This document shows positions 11,816 to 15,685 of a stretch of 15,685 nt of DNA, piece by piece (positions within the stretch are counted from its first letter, which is position 1; every line of letters starts with the position of its first letter). The stretch comes from Gracilibacteraceae bacterium. Its GTDB lineage: Bacteria; Bacillota; Desulfitobacteriia; Desulfitobacteriales; Syntrophobotulaceae. The notes below the pieces were generated by a model, which made no database searches, was not told the origin of the DNA, and saw nothing but the letters and a program-made list of their open reading frames with translations. The position numbers and the translations under genes were made by a program. The stretch covers positions 1-15,685 of the forward strand of contig JAIRRL010000020.1 of assembly GCA_031255985.1 (NCBI GenBank), written 5' to 3'.

Positions 11816-14800
11816 ATGTTAGATGTAAGCAATTTTGACCGGATGCGCATCGGTCTCGCGTCGCCGGAGATGATCCGGCAGTGGTCGTTCGGCGAGGTCA
11901 AAAAACCGGAAACCATAAATTATCGCACCCTGAAACCGGAGCGGGACGGACTTTTTTGTGAAAAAATCTTCGGCCCCACCCGCGATTGGGAATGTCACTG
12001 CGGCAAATATAAACGCGTGCGCTATAAAGGCATAATCTGCGACCGCTGCGGGGTGGAGGTGACGCGGGCCAAAGTGCGGCGCGAGCGCATGGGCCATATC
12101 GAACTCGCTGCTCCTGTTTCCCATATTTGGTATTTTAAGGGAATTCCCAGCCGCATGGGCCTCCTGCTCGACATGTCGCCGCGCAATCTGGAAAAAGTGC
12201 TGTATTTTGTCTCTTACGTGGTCGTGGACGCGGGCGACACCGGCCTGAGCCGCAAACAACTGCTCACGGAAACGGAATACCGCGAGGCGCGGGAGGAATA
12301 CGGCGACGCTTTCAAAGCGGGCATGGGCGCGGAGGCGATCAAGAAGCTGCTGGAGGAAATCGACCTCGACGAGCTGAATTACGAGCTGCGGCGCGAACTG
12401 CACGAAACCAGCGGCCAGCGCAAGATCCGCGCCATCCGCCGCCTGGAAGTGGTGGAGGCTTTTAAAAAATCCGGCAACCACCCGGAATGGATGGTCATCA
12501 ACGTCGTCCCCGTCATCCCGCCGGAACTGCGGCCGATGGTGCAGCTGGACGGCGGGCGTTTCGCCACCTCCGACTTGAACGATCTTTACCGGCGCGTGAT
12601 CAACCGCAATAACCGCCTGAAGAAACTGCTGGATCTCGGCGCCCCCGACATCATCGTCCGCAATGAAAAAAGGATGCTGCAGGAAGCGGTGGACGCGCTC
12701 ATCGACAACGGCCGGCGCGGCCGCCCGGTCACCGGCCCCGGCAACCGGCCGCTCAAATCCCTGAGCGATATGCTGAAAGGCAAGCAGGGCCGTTTTCGCC
12801 AGAACCTGCTCGGCAAGCGGGTGGACTATTCCGGCCGTTCCGTCATCGTGGTGGGACCGGCCCTGCGCCTGCACCAGTGCGGGCTGCCCAAGGAAATGGC
12901 CCTGGAGCTGTTTAAGCCTTTTGTCATGAAAAACTTGGTCAACGACGGCCAGGCCCACAATATCAAGAGCGCGAAGCGCATGGTCGAGCGGGTGCGGCCC
13001 GAAGTCTGGGACGTGCTGGAAAAAGTCATTTCCGAACACCCGGTTCTGCTCAACCGCGCCCCCACGCTGCACCGGCTGGGCATCCAGGCTTTTGAGCCGG
13101 TGCTGGTCGAAGGCCGCGCCCTGCAAATTCACCCCTTGGTCTGCACCGCCTACAACGCGGATTTTGACGGCGACCAGATGGCGGTACACGTCCCCCTCTC
13201 CTCGGAAGCGCAGGCGGAAGCGCGTCTGCTCATGCTTTCCGCCCACAATATCCTGAACCCCAAGGACGGCCGCCCGGTGGCGTCCCCCACGAAGGATATG
13301 GTTCTCGGCTGTTATTATCTGACAGTGGAAAAAAAGAGCCCGCCGGACGGGCCGAAACTCCTGGGCGAAGGCAAGGCGTTCCGCGATCCGGACGAAGCCA
13401 TGCAAGCCTATTATGCCCAGGCCCTGCATTTGCAGGTCATGATCAAAGTGCGCCTGAACGGCGAAATCATGGAAACCACGGTGGGACGGCTGATTTTCAA
13501 CGAGATCGTGCCGCCGGAAATCGGTTTTATCAACGATAAAATGGACAAAAAAAGCCTGGACAAGCTGGTGGCCCAGACTTACCGCATTTGCGGCTACGAA
13601 AAAACCGGCGTCCTCCTGGACGGAATCAAGACCCTCGGCTACCGTTTTTCCACCCAGGCCGGCGTGACTGTCGGCATCGACGATATCAAGGTGCCGGAAG
13701 CAAAGAGGAATATCCTGCGGGCGGCGGACGAGACGGTGGCCAGACTGGAGCTGCAGTACCGGCGCGGTCTCATCACGGACGACGAGCGCAAAAACCTCGT
13801 GATCGAGACCTGGACCAAAGCCAACGAAGAAGTGACGCAAGCCCTGATGGAGTCGCTGGATCAGTTTAACCCGGTCTTCATGATGGCCGATTCCGGCGCC
13901 CGCGGCAATATCCAGCAGCTGCGCCAGCTGGCCGGGATGCGCGGTCTGATGGCCGACCCCTCCGGCCGCACGATTGAGCTGCCGATCAAAGCCAATTTCC
14001 GGGAAGGGCTTACCGTGCTGGAATACTTCATTTCCTCGCACGGGGCCCGCAAGGGCCTGGCGGATACGGCCCTGCGCACGGCGGACTCCGGTTATCTCAC
14101 CCGCCGCCTGGTGGACGTGTCTCAGGAGGTCATCGTGCGCGAGGACGACTGCGGCGCCGCCGAAGGCATGGTCGTCCGGGACATCAAAGAGGACGGCGAG
14201 TTGATTGAAAAATTGAGCGAGCGGCTGGCGGGCCGTTTCCCCCTGCGGGAAATCCGGCATCCGGAGACAGGGGAACTCCTGGCCGATCCCAGCCGGGAAA
14301 TAGACGAGGACAGCGCCGAGATCATCGCCAACCTGTTCGATGAAGTGGAAATCCGTTCCATCCTCACCTGCCAGACCCGGTACGGCATCTGCAAAAAATG
14401 CTACGGCCGCAACCTGGCGACCGGCCGCCTGGTGGAGACGGGCGAAGCCGTGGGCATCATCGCCGCTCAGTCCATCGGCGAACCCGGCACCCAGCTCACG
14501 ATGCGCACTTTCCACACCGGCGGCGTGGCCGGCGACGATATCACCCAGGGTTTGCCCAGGGTGGAGGAATTGTTCGAGGCCCGCAAGCCGAAAGGCCAAG
14601 CCCTGATTTCGGAAGTGGGCGGCGTCGCCGAACTGAGAGATATGAAGGGCAAGCGGGAAGTGGATATCGTGGAGCCGGACGGAACCCGCGTCACTTACGC
14701 GATCCCCTTCGGTTCCCGGGTCAAAGTGACCGAGGGCCAGACGGTCAGTCCGGGCGACGAACTGACGGAAGGCAGCGTCAATCCGCATGATTTGCTGAAA

Positions 14801-15460
14801 ATCAAGGGCCTGAGCGGCGTCCAGAGTTACCTGCTGGGCGAGGTGCAGCGGGTCTACCGTTTGCAGGGCGTGGATATAAACGACAAGCATATCGAGGTGA
14901 TGGTGCGGCAAATGCTGCGCAAGGTCAAGGTGGAAGACGCGGGCGACACGGCGCTCCTGCCCGGCGGCCTGATCGACATCTTTGATTTTGAGGATGAAAA
15001 CGCCCGCGTGATCGAAGAAGGCGGCCAGCCGGCGGAGGCCCGGCCGACTTTGCTCGGCATCACCAAGGCTTCGCTGGCGACGGATTCATTCCTTTCCGCC
15101 GCTTCCTTCCAGGAGACCACCCGCGTTTTGACGGACGCCGCCATCAAGGGCAAAATCGATCTGCTGATCGGCCTGAAGGAAAACGTCATCATCGGCAAGC
15201 TCATCCCCGCCGGCACCGGGCTGGCCCGTTACCGCAACCTGCGCGTGAGCGGCGCCTACGACAGCGTCCGGGAGCGGCATAACCGCTATGAGAGCGCGGA
15301 AAGAAACAATTACGCCGACGACCCCGACGCCGGTTCTTTCGACGACGAGGCTTACGGCGACTACGAGGCCGAACCCGCCAGGGAAGAAGCGGCGGTTGAC
15401 AGCGCCCCCGGCTACGAGTACGAGGAAGACGGGGCGGCCGAGGATTCTTTTTCCGAGTAA
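11816..15460 (+). CDS. rpoC: DNA-directed RNA polymerase subunit beta'
   Basis: A 1,214-residue subunit carrying the catalytic magnesium site, in the cytoplasmic polymerase core with the beta subunit encoded 34 bases upstream. The N-terminal zinc site is C60, C62, C75 and C78. The catalytic motif NADFDGDQMAVH supplies D449, D451 and D453. The bridge-helix region FREGLTVLEYFISSHGARKG and trigger-loop region GEPGTQLTMRTFHTGGVAG are intact. The second zinc site is C779, C852, C859 and C862. Length and absence of the large Escherichia-type insertion fit Firmicutes. After the last conserved block (NLRVSGAYDS) there is an acidic, tyrosine-rich tail of about 60 residues, ending DGAAEDSFSE, that parallels the acidic tail of RpoB. 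The ATG follows GGGAG within AAGAAGGGAGCGCCTGA. Confidence 0.97.
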   Translation: MLDVSNFDRMRIGLASPEMIRQWSFGEVKKPETINYRTLKPERDGLFCEKIFGPTRDWECHCGKYKRVRYKGIICDRCGVEVTRAKVRRERMGHIELAAPVSHIWYFKGIPSRMGLLLDMSPRNLEKVLYFVSYVVVDAGDTGLSRKQLLTETEYREAREEYGDAFKAGMGAEAIKKLLEEIDLDELNYELRRELHETSGQRKIRAIRRLEVVEAFKKSGNHPEWMVINVVPVIPPELRPMVQLDGGRFATSDLNDLYRRVINRNNRLKKLLDLGAPDIIVRNEKRMLQEAVDALIDNGRRGRPVTGPGNRPLKSLSDMLKGKQGRFRQNLLGKRVDYSGRSVIVVGPALRLHQCGLPKEMALELFKPFVMKNLVNDGQAHNIKSAKRMVERVRPEVWDVLEKVISEHPVLLNRAPTLHRLGIQAFEPVLVEGRALQIHPLVCTAYNADFDGDQMAVHVPLSSEAQAEARLLMLSAHNILNPKDGRPVASPTKDMVLGCYYLTVEKKSPPDGPKLLGEGKAFRDPDEAMQAYYAQALHLQVMIKVRLNGEIMETTVGRLIFNEIVPPEIGFINDKMDKKSLDKLVAQTYRICGYEKTGVLLDGIKTLGYRFSTQAGVTVGIDDIKVPEAKRNILRAADETVARLELQYRRGLITDDERKNLVIETWTKANEEVTQALMESLDQFNPVFMMADSGARGNIQQLRQLAGMRGLMADPSGRTIELPIKANFREGLTVLEYFISSHGARKGLADTALRTADSGYLTRRLVDVSQEVIVREDDCGAAEGMVVRDIKEDGELIEKLSERLAGRFPLREIRHPETGELLADPSREIDEDSAEIIANLFDEVEIRSILTCQTRYGICKKCYGRNLATGRLVETGEAVGIIAAQSIGEPGTQLTMRTFHTGGVAGDDITQGLPRVEELFEARKPKGQALISEVGGVAELRDMKGKREVDIVEPDGTRVTYAIPFGSRVKVTEGQTVSPGDELTEGSVNPHDLLKIKGLSGVQSYLLGEVQRVYRLQGVDINDKHIEVMVRQMLRKVKVEDAGDTALLPGGLIDIFDFEDENARVIEEGGQPAEARPTLLGITKASLATDSFLSAASFQETTRVLTDAAIKGKIDLLIGLKENVIIGKLIPAGTGLARYRNLRVSGAYDSVRERHNRYESAERNNYADDPDAGSFDDEAYGDYEAEPAREEAAVDSAPGYEYEEDGAAEDSFSE

Positions 15461-15497
15461 AAAAACAATAATATGATGTTCCCGCTGGCGGAGACGC

Positions 15498-15520
15498 GCG
15501 GCGGCGACGCCGCTGTTTTC
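15498..15520 (+). terminator. Possible terminator after rpoC
   Basis: GCGGCG and CGCCGC form a six-base-pair GC stem with a GCGA tetraloop (15,498-15,513), followed by TGTTTTC. The T-run is short, so it may be a weak or partial terminator letting some transcription enter the next gene. Confidence 0.45.
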
Positions 15521-15548
15521 AAAAAAAGAAGGAAAGTGGTGACTTGAA

Positions 15549-15685
15549 ATGAATCTCCAGACCCCCAACAGTAACGACGCGACCAGAACCAGGAATCGTT
15601 CCCAGAATGTGGTTCCGTGCAGCGGCCTTTGCTCCCGCTGTCAGGACGGCTGCCGCGGCAATTGTGAGGTATTCAAAGCGACGTT
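15549..15685 (+). CDS. Cys-rich N-terminus, probable FMN-binding glutamate-synthase-related protein, partial
   Basis: Only the first 45 codons are in the window. The translation, starting MNLQTPNSNDATRTRNRS, continues VVPCSGLCSRCQDGCRGNCE, with cysteines at 24, 28, 31, 35 and 39. This spacing suggests an iron-sulfur cluster. From memory, the pattern GLC-x2-C-x-DGC-x-G-x-CE opens FMN-binding glutamate-synthase-family proteins of Firmicutes and archaea. The rest of the gene is needed to confirm. The start is supported by ATG 89 bases after rpoC and an upstream AAGGAAAGTGGTGA region. In most Firmicutes the gene after rpoC is a ribosomal one (L7Ae-like, rpsL), so this neighbour is unusual. Confidence 0.55.
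   Translation, partial: MNLQTPNSNDATRTRNRSQNVVPCSGLCSRCQDGCRGNCEVFKAT

Noticed and set aside
11819..14911. A 1,030-codon open frame on the minus strand inside rpoC
   Set aside because: It is the antisense of a GC-rich, codon-biased essential gene; the translation is rich in H, Q, F and A with no domain, and rpoC on the other strand is unmistakable.

Overview
The window reads as chromosomal DNA of a Firmicutes-type bacterium, most likely a Negativicutes relative. That placement comes from the RpoB and RpoC sequences: no Escherichia-type large insertions, and an RpoB N-terminus of the kind I associate with that class. It is an inference from memory, not from a search. Most of the window is GC-rich. 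The stretch from about 5,560 to 7,900 is visibly AT-rich and looks acquired.

Layout, left to right. (1) Positions 1-1,600, minus strand, hold the decayed edge of a defence or accessory island. A small Cro/C1-type regulator is followed by two intact MNT-type nucleotidyltransferases (MntA-like antitoxins). Each has only an N-terminal scrap of its HepT/HEPN toxin partner, and each is preceded by the C-terminal scrap of a helicase-like protein. A truncated DUF1156-type DNA methyltransferase start follows, then the 5' end of an ADP-ribosylglycohydrolase gene that runs off the edge. (2) Positions 1,847-5,450, minus strand, hold a complete B12 uptake operon. It has a sigma-A promoter, a cobalamin riboswitch, an intrinsic terminator, a BtuF-like lipoprotein, a FecCD-type permease, an ABC ATPase, and a divergent PduO-type cobalamin adenosyltransferase. 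Together these would import a corrinoid and adenosylate it, under feedback by cobalamin. (3) Positions 5,500-7,730, plus strand, hold an AT-rich three-gene cassette: a SUKH-like or immunity-like protein, a short-chain dehydrogenase and an unrecognised acidic protein. A 42-bp near-perfect direct repeat carries a -10 box, leader, ribosome-binding site and start codon; one copy lies before the first gene and the other at the start of the second. (4) Positions 7,727-15,460, plus strand, hold rpoB and rpoC behind a near-consensus promoter and a roughly 160-nt leader with a possible small ORF. RpoB has a very long (about 176-residue) poly-aspartate C-terminal tail and RpoC a shorter acidic one. (5) From 15,549 to the edge is the start of a Cys-rich protein that looks like the iron-sulfur N-terminus of an FMN-binding glutamate-synthase-related enzyme.

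I see no CRISPR array, tRNA, rRNA, intact transposase or phage gene. The most unusual things are the RpoB acidic tail, the paired antitoxin-without-toxin remnants, and the repeat-flanked AT-rich cassette. None of them by itself demonstrates a new system.
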